Part shown: positions 1 to 5,621 of the stretch, piece after piece
How the letters are laid out: every line of letters starts with the position of its first letter
Numbering within the stretch: position 1 is the stretch's first letter
Source: JABDGC01 sp964466595
GTDB lineage: Bacteria; Pseudomonadota; Gammaproteobacteria; DSM-16500
Assembly (NCBI GenBank): GCA_964466595.1
Contig: CAYXNR010000080.1
Location: forward strand, 1 to 6,441
Length of the DNA: 6,441 bases
Reading direction: 5' to 3'
Program-made: the position numbers and the translations under genes
The notes under the pieces: generated by a model
What the model saw: only the letters and a program-made list of their open reading frames with translations
The model's database searches: none
Told to the model about the DNA's origin: nothing

Positions 1-1425
1 TATATTGTTTTTATTTCGAGTCTCATTAGTCTCCTGCTAGGCTCTTTCATCGGTACGCTTTTATTTCTGACGCGTGAAAAACAGGCTTTTGAAAATAGCT
101 GGCTTCATCAACTACTGAGCTTGATTGTTAATGTTACCCGTTCTGTTCCTTTTATTATTCTGATGATCAGCATTATTCCCCTCACCCGCTTTCTGGTTGG
201 CACAACCATTGGTAGTAATGCTGCTATTGTCCCTTTGGCACTTGCTGCTATTCCCTTTTATGCCAGAATCTGCGAAAACGCTTTTACAGAGCTTTCTCCG
301 GGTCTCCTTGAAACCGCCCATTCACTCGGCGTAACAACCACGCAATTGATTTTTAAAATCTTGATTCCCGAAAGTTTACCCTCGCTGATTCGGGGCTTTA
401 GTTTAACCGTCATTGCCCTCATCGGTTATTCCGCTATGGCTGGGACAGTTGGCGGCGGTGGTCTGGGTGAGCTTGCTATTAATTATGGCTATCAACGTTT
501 TGATGCGCTCATTACGCTTGAAACCGTCGTCATTTTGATTCTTATTGTGCAAATCGTGCAAGCTACTTTTGATTTCTTAGCAAAGAGAAGACGGCTTCAA
601 CCGCTGCTCTTAATCGGTCTCATTTTCGGTTTATTTTGTCTTGGCAGCCAAGGCTATAGTTTATTCTCTAGCAGAGAAGATACACTGAGCGTCGGCATTA
701 CTCCCGGCTGGTCGGAGGAAGTAATGAAAGAAGCCCAGAAAGTAGCTTGGAAAGAATATCATTTAAAACTCAAACTAGTCACTTTTAATGACTATGTGCT
801 GCCGAATACTGCTCTTGCGAGTGGCAATATTGACAGTAATATTTTCCAACATCTACCCTATCTTCAGGCGCAAATGAAGGCACGGGGCTATAAGCTCACT
901 GCGATCGCAAAAACCTTTGTTTATCCGATGGGATTTTATTCCGCCAAGCTGTCGGAGCTGAAGTACTTGCAAGCAGGTGCTCTCATTGCTTTACCGAATG
1001 ATCCCAGCAATGAGGGGCGTTCGCTTTTGCTCCTGCAAAAAGCAGGTCTCATTACCTTAAAACCACAGGCTGGGACACTCGCCGCCTTGAAAGATATCAG
1101 CAGTAATCCACAGCATTTTCAATTTAAATTGCTCGATGCCGCCCAATTGCCTCGGGTCTTAAAAGATGCGGATCTCGTTGCCCTTACCAATGATTATGTC
1201 GGTGCAGCAGGATTTAAAACAGCTCAAGCTCTTTTTAAAGAAGGTCCGGATTCACTCTATGCTAATATTATTGTGGTAAGAGAAAAAGACCAAGCTAATC
1301 CGCTTTTTCAAAAACTTATTGCTGTTATGCATTCTCCGCCTGTTACAGCCAAAACTGAGGCACTTTTCCCGGGAGGAGGGGCTATTCCTGCTTGGCAGGA
1401 AAGAAATAAAACAGCTCACTCCTGA
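1..1425 (+). CDS. Methionine ABC transporter, fused permease (MetI) and substrate-binding protein (MetQ); 5' end outside window
   Basis: The frame is open from base 1, so the true start lies upstream; 474 residues are visible. Residues 1-198 match MetI, the inner-membrane permease of the D/L-methionine importer. By comparison with E. coli MetI (217 aa) about 17 N-terminal residues are missing. The ATPase-contacting EAA loop is at about 97-130 (ELSPGLLETAHSLG) and the family motif GYSAMAGTVGGGGLG at about 142-156. After a basic RRR comes an extra hydrophobic segment (about 200-218). The rest (about 228-466) is a full MetQ domain with VGITPG, YVLPNTALASG, FQHLPYL, IALPNDPSNEGR, AAQLPR and YANIIVVRE. 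In most bacteria MetQ is a separate lipoprotein; here it is apparently tethered outside the membrane by the extra helix. No proper lipobox is seen around the lone Cys in GLFCLG. A MetN ATPase gene would be expected upstream. The reading frame is intact throughout. The family call is secure; methionine as substrate is inferred from the family. Confidence 0.93.
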   Translation, partial: YIVFISSLISLLLGSFIGTLLFLTREKQAFENSWLHQLLSLIVNVTRSVPFIILMISIIPLTRFLVGTTIGSNAAIVPLALAAIPFYARICENAFTELSPGLLETAHSLGVTTTQLIFKILIPESLPSLIRGFSLTVIALIGYSAMAGTVGGGGLGELAINYGYQRFDALITLETVVILILIVQIVQATFDFLAKRRRLQPLLLIGLIFGLFCLGSQGYSLFSSREDTLSVGITPGWSEEVMKEAQKVAWKEYHLKLKLVTFNDYVLPNTALASGNIDSNIFQHLPYLQAQMKARGYKLTAIAKTFVYPMGFYSAKLSELKYLQAGALIALPNDPSNEGRSLLLLQKAGLITLKPQAGTLAALKDISSNPQHFQFKLLDAAQLPRVLKDADLVALTNDYVGAAGFKTAQALFKEGPDSLYANIIVVREKDQANPLFQKLIAVMHSPPVTAKTEALFPGGGAIPAWQERNKTAHS

Positions 1426-1448
1426 AATCAAAAGCTAACAAGCTAAAA

Positions 1449-1594
1449 TATGGCAGGTTTGATCGAAAACCCGAGAATCTAAGTGGAGGTCTCAGTGATG
1501 CTTTAGGCTCCCTAGCCAGGCTAGGTATGCTCACCACACCAGCTCTCTGACTTCCTCAGGTTTGCTTGTAGGGTTTCGATCAATGCCTGCCATA
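1449..1594 (-). ncRNA. ssrS: 6S RNA (regulator of sigma70 RNA polymerase), probable
   Basis: 6S RNA mimics an open promoter and sequesters sigma70 RNA polymerase in stationary phase. The minus-strand transcript folds as a long rod. The closing stem pairs 1449-1457 with 1586-1594, 1459-1468 with 1574-1583, and CCC 1470-1472 with GGG 1571-1573. A central bubble of 13 nt per side follows (1558-1570 and 1473-1485). A broken upper stem includes 1554-1557/1486-1489 and 1547-1550/1492-1495. The apical hairpin is 1511-1516/1520-1525. Sequence words match E. coli 6S RNA as I recall it: CCUGAG in the 5' bubble region at about nt 34-40 from the 5' end (E. coli about 34-39), GGUGAGCAU just before the apical hairpin, and AGCCU followed by an A-run just after it. 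It is about 40 nt shorter than the E. coli RNA; Legionella 6S is also described as compact (from memory). No strong terminator follows; a weak AGCU-UGUU-AGCU-UUUU lies at 1429-1444. The alternative, a MITE with TA-flanked terminal repeats, explains less. Confidence 0.78.
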
Positions 1595-1599
1595 CTTCA

Positions 1600-1628
1600 A
1601 TTATAACAAAAATAAAGATAGATAACTA
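1600..1628 (-). promoter_or_regulatory. Promoter of the 6S-like RNA
   Basis: On the minus strand a perfect TATAAT (1605-1600) lies 6 nt before the first bases of the closing stem, which puts the predicted start at A1593 or T1594, right at the 5' end of the structured RNA. The -35 candidate, TAGTTA (1628-1623) at 17 bp, is poor (3 of 6 consensus bases). The promoter lies in the short gap between the RNA gene and the ggt stop codon. Confidence 0.6.
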
Positions 1629-1641
1629 TATGATAATAGTA

Positions 1642-3375
1642 TTAATATCCTGCAGCTCCGCCGGCAGATTTCCGACTATCGCTGCCGCCATAAAGAAGCT
1701 TGGTTTTCGGGTCTCGATAAATTGCTTCGACGGCTCCCCACAGGGCATGTGGCTTCAATTGATAGCCCATTTTTTCTAGTTTTTCGGCGGTATCTGGTGA
1801 AAAGACGGCATATTCTTTCTCAACATCCACCCATTCAGGAAGCCATTGCTGATGAAAGCGTGGCGCATCAACCGCTGCCTGAATATCGAAGCCATAGTCC
1901 AAACTATTCAAGATTGTCAGGAGAACACTGGTTATAATGCGCGGTCCGCCCGGCCCCCCTAAGACCAATAAGGGCTGTTTATTTTGTAAAACCACAGTCG
2001 GCATCATCGAGCTTAGCGGTCTTTTTCCTGGTTGAATATTATTGGCCTCGCCTTGCACCAAACCAAATTGATTGGCAACACCCGGTTTAGAGGTGAAATC
2101 ATCCATCTCATCATTTAAGAAAAAACCCGTATGGTCAGCTATCATGTAGGATCCAAAAAATCGATTGATGGTATAAGTGACTGCCACGGCATTACCAAAG
2201 CTATCTATAATTGAAAAATGTGTGGTGTGGCTCTCTTTTGCCTTGGTTTCCACTTCTCCCAGCGAAGCAGAAGAACTTGCCCGATCCACTTGAATCTTTT
2301 TTCTTATTTCGGAAGCATAGTCCTTTGAAATTAAGTGAGCGACAGGATTTTTTACAAAATCTGGATCACCTAATTGCTTATTACGATCGGCAAAGGCAAA
2401 ACGCATGGCCTCAATGATATAATGCGAACCTTCGGCTGAATGAAAACCTAATTTTTTCAGTGGATAGGCTTCTAGAATATTCAACATTTCACAAAGTGCT
2501 ACACCACCAGAGCTAGGCGGCGGTGAGGAAATGATTTCATAATTTCGATAACTACATTCAAGGGGTAGCAATTCTTCCAGCTGATATTGCGCAAAATCCT
2601 TCATCGTTAAAATACCGCCATTTTTTTGACTAGCTTCCACAATAGCTTCCGCAAGCTTGCCCTGATAAAAACCCGGCGCACCCTTCTCGGCAAGATAGCG
2701 CAGGGTTTTTGCAAGATCCTTTTGAACTAAACGATCCCCGACCTGATAAGGTTTGCCATTTTTTAAAAAAATGGCAGCAACATTTTTTTGTTTCTGAAAA
2801 TTCTTTGTTCCCTTACTTAAAATAGTCAGATCTCCAGCTTTCAAAATAAAACCTTTTTCTGCCAACTCAATTGCGGGCGCCATGACTTGTTGTCGCCTCA
2901 TCGTTCCATATTTTTTTAAAGCCCATTCCAAGCCTTTGACCGTTCCGGGCACAGCCACAGCCAAATAGCCATAGGTACTTTTATCTGGAATAATTTCCCC
3001 TTTAGCGTCTAGATACATTGTAGAACTTGCAGCCAAAGGCGCTTTTTCGCGGAAATTAATAAAAATATTTTTACCGGAGGCCTGGTGAAAGAGCATAAAC
3101 CCGCCGCCGCCAATATTTCCGCAGCAGGGATTCACTACCGCCAAGGCATAAGCCACCGCAACAGCAGCGTCAATGGCATTACCGCCTTGTTGCAGGATTT
3201 TCAGGCCGACTTCAGAAGCGAGTTGCTGTTCTGTTACGACCATGCCATTTTTAGCCGAAAGCGGTTCAGGATAAACGGCAAAAGCAGCAGAGCTAAATAA
3301 ACAGAAAAGGATAAGACTAACAAGCAAACTAAAATAATAGGGATTATAGAACCTGTTCCAAGCGGCGGTATTCAC
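1642..3375 (-). CDS. ggt: Gamma-glutamyltransferase (gamma-glutamyltranspeptidase), secreted, self-processing
   Basis: This 577-residue enzyme hydrolyses or transfers the gamma-glutamyl group of glutathione and related peptides. It is an Ntn-hydrolase made as a proenzyme that cuts itself into a large and a small subunit. A signal peptide covers about residues 1-33 (hydrophobic 15-31, likely cut after AFA). The new N-terminal nucleophile is Thr384 in ESH-TTHFS, equivalent to E. coli Thr391. With a constant offset of 7 the substrate-site residues line up: Asn404, Asp426, Ser455-Ser456 and Gly476-Gly477. The large-subunit Arg109 (NFREKAP) matches Arg114. E. coli Gln430 is Glu423 here, as in the human enzyme. 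The lid-loop segment PGVANQFGL (431-439) is present, with Phe437 where E. coli has Tyr444. Length is normal (E. coli 580). The start is GTG: GAGGAG at 3384-3389 lies 8 nt upstream and no in-frame ATG fits better. It lies downstream of the L,D-transpeptidase gene on the same strand, now separated by a duplication and hairpin element. Confidence 0.97.
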   Translation of the reverse strand: MNTAAWNRFYNPYYFSLLVSLILFCLFSSAAFAVYPEPLSAKNGMVVTEQQLASEVGLKILQQGGNAIDAAVAVAYALAVVNPCCGNIGGGGFMLFHQASGKNIFINFREKAPLAASSTMYLDAKGEIIPDKSTYGYLAVAVPGTVKGLEWALKKYGTMRRQQVMAPAIELAEKGFILKAGDLTILSKGTKNFQKQKNVAAIFLKNGKPYQVGDRLVQKDLAKTLRYLAEKGAPGFYQGKLAEAIVEASQKNGGILTMKDFAQYQLEELLPLECSYRNYEIISSPPPSSGGVALCEMLNILEAYPLKKLGFHSAEGSHYIIEAMRFAFADRNKQLGDPDFVKNPVAHLISKDYASEIRKKIQVDRASSSASLGEVETKAKESHTTHFSIIDSFGNAVAVTYTINRFFGSYMIADHTGFFLNDEMDDFTSKPGVANQFGLVQGEANNIQPGKRPLSSMMPTVVLQNKQPLLVLGGPGGPRIITSVLLTILNSLDYGFDIQAAVDAPRFHQQWLPEWVDVEKEYAVFSPDTAEKLEKMGYQLKPHALWGAVEAIYRDPKTKLLYGGSDSRKSAGGAAGY

Positions 3376-3383
3376 TTTAGCTT

Positions 3384-3411
3384 CTCCTCATTCATGAGAA
3401 GAATCATTATA
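3384..3411 (-). promoter_or_regulatory. ggt promoter -10 box and ribosome binding site
   Basis: On the minus strand a perfect TATAAT (3411-3406) is followed 16 nt later by the Shine-Dalgarno GAGGAG (3389-3384), which lies 8 nt from the GTG start at 3375. No good -35 is seen; TTACCC (3436-3431) at 19 bp is weak. The predicted transcript would begin near 3399, giving a leader of only about 24 nt. A mini-frame ATG AAT GAG GAG AAG CTA AAG TGA (3395-3372) runs through the SD and overlaps the ggt start as GTGA. The -35 region lies inside the upstream 78-bp repeat copy. Confidence 0.5.
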
Positions 3412-3489
3412 AAGCAAAATCAGCGAAATAGGGTAAGCGATGTCTACTTAATAGGGCAAAACAACGACTTTGGTACCGATTGACACAAA
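3412..3489 (-). repeat. 78-bp direct repeat, copy 1: stray 3' end of the L,D-transpeptidase gene
   Basis: This segment is identical to 3595-3672 except for one base (G3439 against T3622). Bases 3448-3489 encode, on the minus strand, the last 13 residues of the L,D-transpeptidase (FVSIGTKVVVLPY) and its stop. There is no start or body, so it is a gene-tail fragment and not a functional gene. The other 36 bp match the sequence just downstream of the intact gene. Copy 1 begins right at the edge of the ggt -10 box. Confidence 0.93.
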
Positions 3490-3594
3490 CAAGGGGTCAA
3501 GTGCCACCTTAATGTACAAAAAATTTTACTTTAAATTAAAGGTGGGAAGTTATTGTGCTTTAAGGCGGCACTTGACCCCAGGAGACCCAGGACC
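3490..3594. mobile_element. 105-bp hairpin element between the repeat copies (REP/MITE-like)
   Basis: This sequence separates the two copies of the 78-bp repeat. It contains an inverted repeat of 20 bp with one mismatch: 3493-3512 (beginning GGGGTCAAGTGCC) pairs with 3560-3579 (ending GGCACTTGACCCC). GTACAA/TTGTGC (3514-3519/3553-3558) extends the stem, and the centre is AT-rich. Right of it is AGGAGACCCAGGACC. There is no coding capacity. GGGGTCA-type palindromes are common in repeats mobilised by REP-associated tyrosine (Y1) transposases, so a non-autonomous element of that kind is my inference; no transposase is in the window. As RNA on either strand it would form a long stable hairpin and could act as a terminator or RNA-stability element between ldt and ggt. 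Confidence 0.65.
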
Positions 3595-3672
3595 AAGCAA
3601 AATCAGCGAAATAGGGTAAGCTATGTCTACTTAATAGGGCAAAACAACGACTTTGGTACCGATTGACACAAA
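3595..3672 (-). repeat. 78-bp direct repeat, copy 2: native 3' end of the L,D-transpeptidase gene
   Basis: This is the intact-gene copy of the repeat at 3412-3489, offset by 183 bp with one mismatch. It covers the last 14 codons including the stop (3631-3672) and 36 bp of downstream sequence (3595-3630). The near identity points to a recent duplication. Removing one repeat copy and the element would leave about 72 bp between the transpeptidase stop and the ggt start. Confidence 0.93.
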
Positions 3673-4164
3673 ATTGAAGCGTAGCCATTCTGCATCTTGT
3701 ACCTTCAGACGCACACAGCCATGACTAGCATTGCCATCGACTACTTCATAGGAACCATGCAAAGCTTGTCCGCGATTAAAATACATGCAATAGGGCATGG
3801 GCGCTCCACCACGGGGAATAGGGAATTTACTTGATCGACAAGCGGAACTACCGAGTGAATTCACATAAAAAGTGCCTATACGGGTATGGCAGGGACGTCC
3901 TAAATCAGGACACCAATTGGCTCCAGCTGTCGCTACCCCTCCTCGCACTAAATAACCGTTGGCATCATAGGCGCCCCAGGCATGTACTCTGGGGTTAACA
4001 ATGACAACTTTCTGACCATCTGGAATAATGCGCTGTGGCAAACGGGCTTGGAAAGGAGCTGGATTGTAGCCTTCCCCAATATAAGCAGCGAGAGTTGGTG
4101 TAGATAAAAGAGCTAAAAATAAATAAACGATAGAAGAAATAAGCCTTCCTTTTGCCTTAGCCAT
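3631..4164 (-). CDS. L,D-transpeptidase of the YkuD family, exported (EnhA-like)
   Basis: Family members use a catalytic cysteine to form 3-3 cross-links in peptidoglycan or to attach proteins to it, in the periplasm. The 177-residue product has a signal peptide (hydrophobic about 8-21, cut near TLAA/Y at 26-27). A YkuD domain covers about 48-177: AWGAYDANGYLVRGGVATAG, then RIGTFYV (the TPTGTF strand), then the active site His136 followed by SHGCVR, with Cys150 as nucleophile, His148 and Arg152. His-to-Cys spacing is 14, about two shorter than in B. subtilis YkuD. Four extra cysteines (85, 92, 109, 126) may form disulfides. The domain has no separate peptidoglycan-binding module. Start choice: a GTG three codons upstream (4173) overlaps the Shine-Dalgarno itself, whereas ATG at 4164 sits 8 nt after GAGGAG. 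In Legionella similar small YkuD proteins are named EnhA, linked to host-cell entry; whether this one does that cannot be told from sequence. ggt follows on the same strand. Confidence 0.93.
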   Translation of the reverse strand: MAKAKGRLISSIVYLFLALLSTPTLAAYIGEGYNPAPFQARLPQRIIPDGQKVVIVNPRVHAWGAYDANGYLVRGGVATAGANWCPDLGRPCHTRIGTFYVNSLGSSACRSSKFPIPRGGAPMPYCMYFNRGQALHGSYEVVDGNASHGCVRLKVQDAEWLRFNFVSIGTKVVVLPY

Positions 4165-4172
4165 GGCCAGCA

Positions 4173-4178
4173 CTCCTC
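4173..4178 (-). promoter_or_regulatory. Ribosome binding site deciding the L,D-transpeptidase start
   Basis: GAGGAG on the minus strand (4178-4173) lies 8 nt before ATG at 4164-4162, the same spacing as for ggt. The upstream in-frame GTG (4173-4171) shares its G with this site and so cannot be initiated from it. Confidence 0.8.
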
Positions 4179-4271
4179 ATTTTTTTTCTTATATTATTAT
4201 TTTAGCTTATATTTAATCTTTACTTTAAAATAATTTTTTAACTTATTAATTTATATGAATTTATATATATT

Positions 4272-4290
4272 TGTGAAAAATAAATTCACA
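4272..4290. promoter_or_regulatory. Inverted repeat in the AT-rich divergent intergenic region
   Basis: TGTGAA and TTCACA flank a 7-nt centre (AAATAAA). The half-sites resemble CRP half-sites, but the spacing between TGTGA and TCACA is 9, not the CRP spacing of 6. The rest of 4180-4290 is very AT-rich, with several possible -10 boxes for the minus-strand gene (TATAAG 4193-4188, TAAAAT 4204-4199), none with a good -35, so I name no single promoter for it. Confidence 0.35.
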
Positions 4291-4312
4291 GGCCCTAAGT
4301 TATTGATTTATC

Positions 4313-4329
4313 GTAGTTAAGCTAACTAC
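4313..4329. promoter_or_regulatory. Perfect palindrome (candidate operator) upstream of the 415-residue protein
   Basis: GTAGTTA-AGC-TAACTAC is a perfect 7-bp inverted repeat with a 3-bp centre. It covers the place where the -35 element for the TATAAT box at 4341-4346 would lie, the usual location of a repressor or activator site. I do not recognise the cognate regulator. Confidence 0.5.
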
Positions 4330-4340
4330 AATAACCTGAC

Positions 4341-4373
4341 TATAATTAAATCAAATGGAAAGGTGAAAATGAG
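4341..4373 (+). promoter_or_regulatory. -10 box and ribosome binding site of the 415-residue protein gene
   Basis: A consensus TATAAT (4341-4346) predicts a transcript start near 4352 and a leader of about 22 nt. AAAGGTGA (4359-4366) is the Shine-Dalgarno, 7 nt from the ATG at 4374. Another ATG at 4369 opens a different, short frame. The -35 (about 4317-4323) is poor and lies inside the palindrome, which fits activator dependence or regulated expression. Confidence 0.55.
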
Positions 4374-5621
4374 ATGCCAAGCACAAATCAAATATCCCTC
4401 GAACAGTTATTTGCAGCTTATCTTGCAGAGTTAGAGAAGTATTGTGCAAATGACGACAAGATAAGTCAGGCTGTTATAGAACAAAATATTTATCAATCAA
4501 AAAATGATCCTAAAAAACATGTCGGCTATAAAGAACTAGAAGAAGATCAATTTTGGAATAAAAAAGAAGAAGACTTAAAGGGTCAGGCCTTTGCGAATCA
4601 ACAGCGACTGATCGCCGCTGTTAAGCGCTTCAAGACAAATAACGAGCCTCCCCAGGCTGAAGCCTTCGCCCTAGCCTGTATTGATTTTAGTGCCGGCAGC
4701 AGCGCAACAGTCAAATACCTACCTCAGTTACCAAGCAAAGAGGTGAAAGCTGCCTTTGAGATGCTGCGAGTTGTAGTGCTTCGAGACTTAACTCAAATGC
4801 AGCCGCTACAGAAAGACTTTTCTCTGATTAGAAAAAATCTAGCCAATTTAAAAGAGGATCCAAATAAAAGGGCGGCGTTTATAAAATCAGCAAAAAGAGC
4901 TGCGGAATTTGATGGCCACTTAGAGTCGATGATTCATTCCTTATCTTCCTTCAAAAATTCAATGCCTGAATCTGAGAAAGTCTTAGCCAATCAGGTTTAT
5001 GCTGCAATAGATCACTATAGGAGTATGCAAGGTACTTTATTAAAATTAGATGAAGAGCTGCAAGCCTTAGAAAAGCAGATGCAAGAAGAACAGGGAGCAA
5101 AAAAGAAAGCCTGCCATCATTATTTAGACCCTTTCAAAAAAGCAGTCGCAAAAGAACTCGCCCTTCAAGAACCGCTTATTTATAAGCTCAAGATACAACT
5201 TGCAAAGATTGAGCGCTATTCTCTTGCCCCGGAGCAGAATAAAATAGTCAATCAAAGTATAAAAAAACAGCTTGAAGAAAGCATACAGGAATATAGAAAC
5301 ACTAAAGATTTACTGAGTTTAAGTAATAAAATTCAAGGCTTAATTCTTGAAGCTAGGGAAAATAGCTTAGTCCCTCAAAAAGGCCTTTTTCATCGCTGGC
5401 TAAGCAAGCCACAACTGAGCGCCCATTTAGAAAACATCGGCGCGATGCTACAAGCCGAAGGAAGAAAACAAGGGATCAAACTCACTTTTGATCCCTCTCC
5501 TGCCCGGAGAAGCTTATTATCTCGCTTCTCCTCCTTGTCATTCAGAAGAAAACCTGTCGTTTCTGAAAACCAAGAAGCTAAAAACGACCTTCCCCTTTCT
5601 CCTAAAAAACCCGGCGCCTAG
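4374..5621 (+). CDS. Hypothetical helical, coiled-coil soluble protein (415 aa), unrecognised
   Basis: I do not recognise a family. The product has no signal peptide and no membrane segment, so it is cytoplasmic or exported by a signal-independent route. It is rich in Lys, Glu, Gln and Leu and almost entirely helix-forming. Heptad spacing is clear at about 222-236 (Leu222, 225, 229, 232, Met236), flanked by an acidic/glutamine run and KKK (243-245). A second helical stretch spans about 260-330. The tail changes character: a serine/arginine-rich basic segment (378-393, RRSLLSRFSSLSFRRK) then a proline-rich end (SPKKPGA). If the organism has a Dot/Icm type IVB system, a lone, coiled-coil, non-conserved-looking gene with a polar C-terminus is a plausible effector, but the glutamate block is weak (Glu at -15 and -18, Asp at -11). 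That is inference only. It has its own promoter with an operator-like palindrome and overlaps the convergent FKBP gene by 4 nt. The coding call is strong: long frame, good RBS, promoter. Confidence 0.85.
   Translation: MPSTNQISLEQLFAAYLAELEKYCANDDKISQAVIEQNIYQSKNDPKKHVGYKELEEDQFWNKKEEDLKGQAFANQQRLIAAVKRFKTNNEPPQAEAFALACIDFSAGSSATVKYLPQLPSKEVKAAFEMLRVVVLRDLTQMQPLQKDFSLIRKNLANLKEDPNKRAAFIKSAKRAAEFDGHLESMIHSLSSFKNSMPESEKVLANQVYAAIDHYRSMQGTLLKLDEELQALEKQMQEEQGAKKKACHHYLDPFKKAVAKELALQEPLIYKLKIQLAKIERYSLAPEQNKIVNQSIKKQLEESIQEYRNTKDLLSLSNKIQGLILEARENSLVPQKGLFHRWLSKPQLSAHLENIGAMLQAEGRKQGIKLTFDPSPARRSLLSRFSSLSFRRKPVVSENQEAKNDLPLSPKKPGA

Noticed and set aside
1426..1448. Rho-independent terminator for the metI-metQ gene
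   Set aside because: Only a 4-bp AGCT stem with a 4-nt loop is present and no T-run follows on the plus strand; on the minus strand a short U-run follows, so at best it weakly serves the 6S-like RNA.
1449..1594. MITE or insertion-sequence remnant with TATGGCAGG terminal inverted repeats and a TA duplication
   Set aside because: The inner sequence folds as 6S RNA, shares several conserved words with it, and has a TATAAT at the transcript start; a MITE would not predict these. A genome-wide copy count would settle it.
1722..3300. Open frames of about 70 codons on the plus strand inside ggt, and one on the minus strand at 112-321
   Set aside because: They are shadows of well-supported genes, without ribosome binding sites or recognisable products.
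3448..3489. A second L,D-transpeptidase gene
   Set aside because: Only the last 13 codons and the stop are duplicated; there is no start, signal peptide or catalytic motif.
4165..4173. GTG at 4173 as start of the L,D-transpeptidase
   Set aside because: It overlaps the Shine-Dalgarno GAGGAG; ATG 4164 is at ideal spacing.
4212..4231. PmrA-like direct repeat (TTTAATCTT TA CTTTAAAAT) upstream of a possible effector
   Set aside because: It has only a partial match in very AT-rich DNA and lies about 110 bp upstream of the TATAAT, not the short distance expected for a PmrA site.
4272..4290. CRP binding site
   Set aside because: The half-sites TGTGA and TCACA are present but separated by 9 bp instead of 6.
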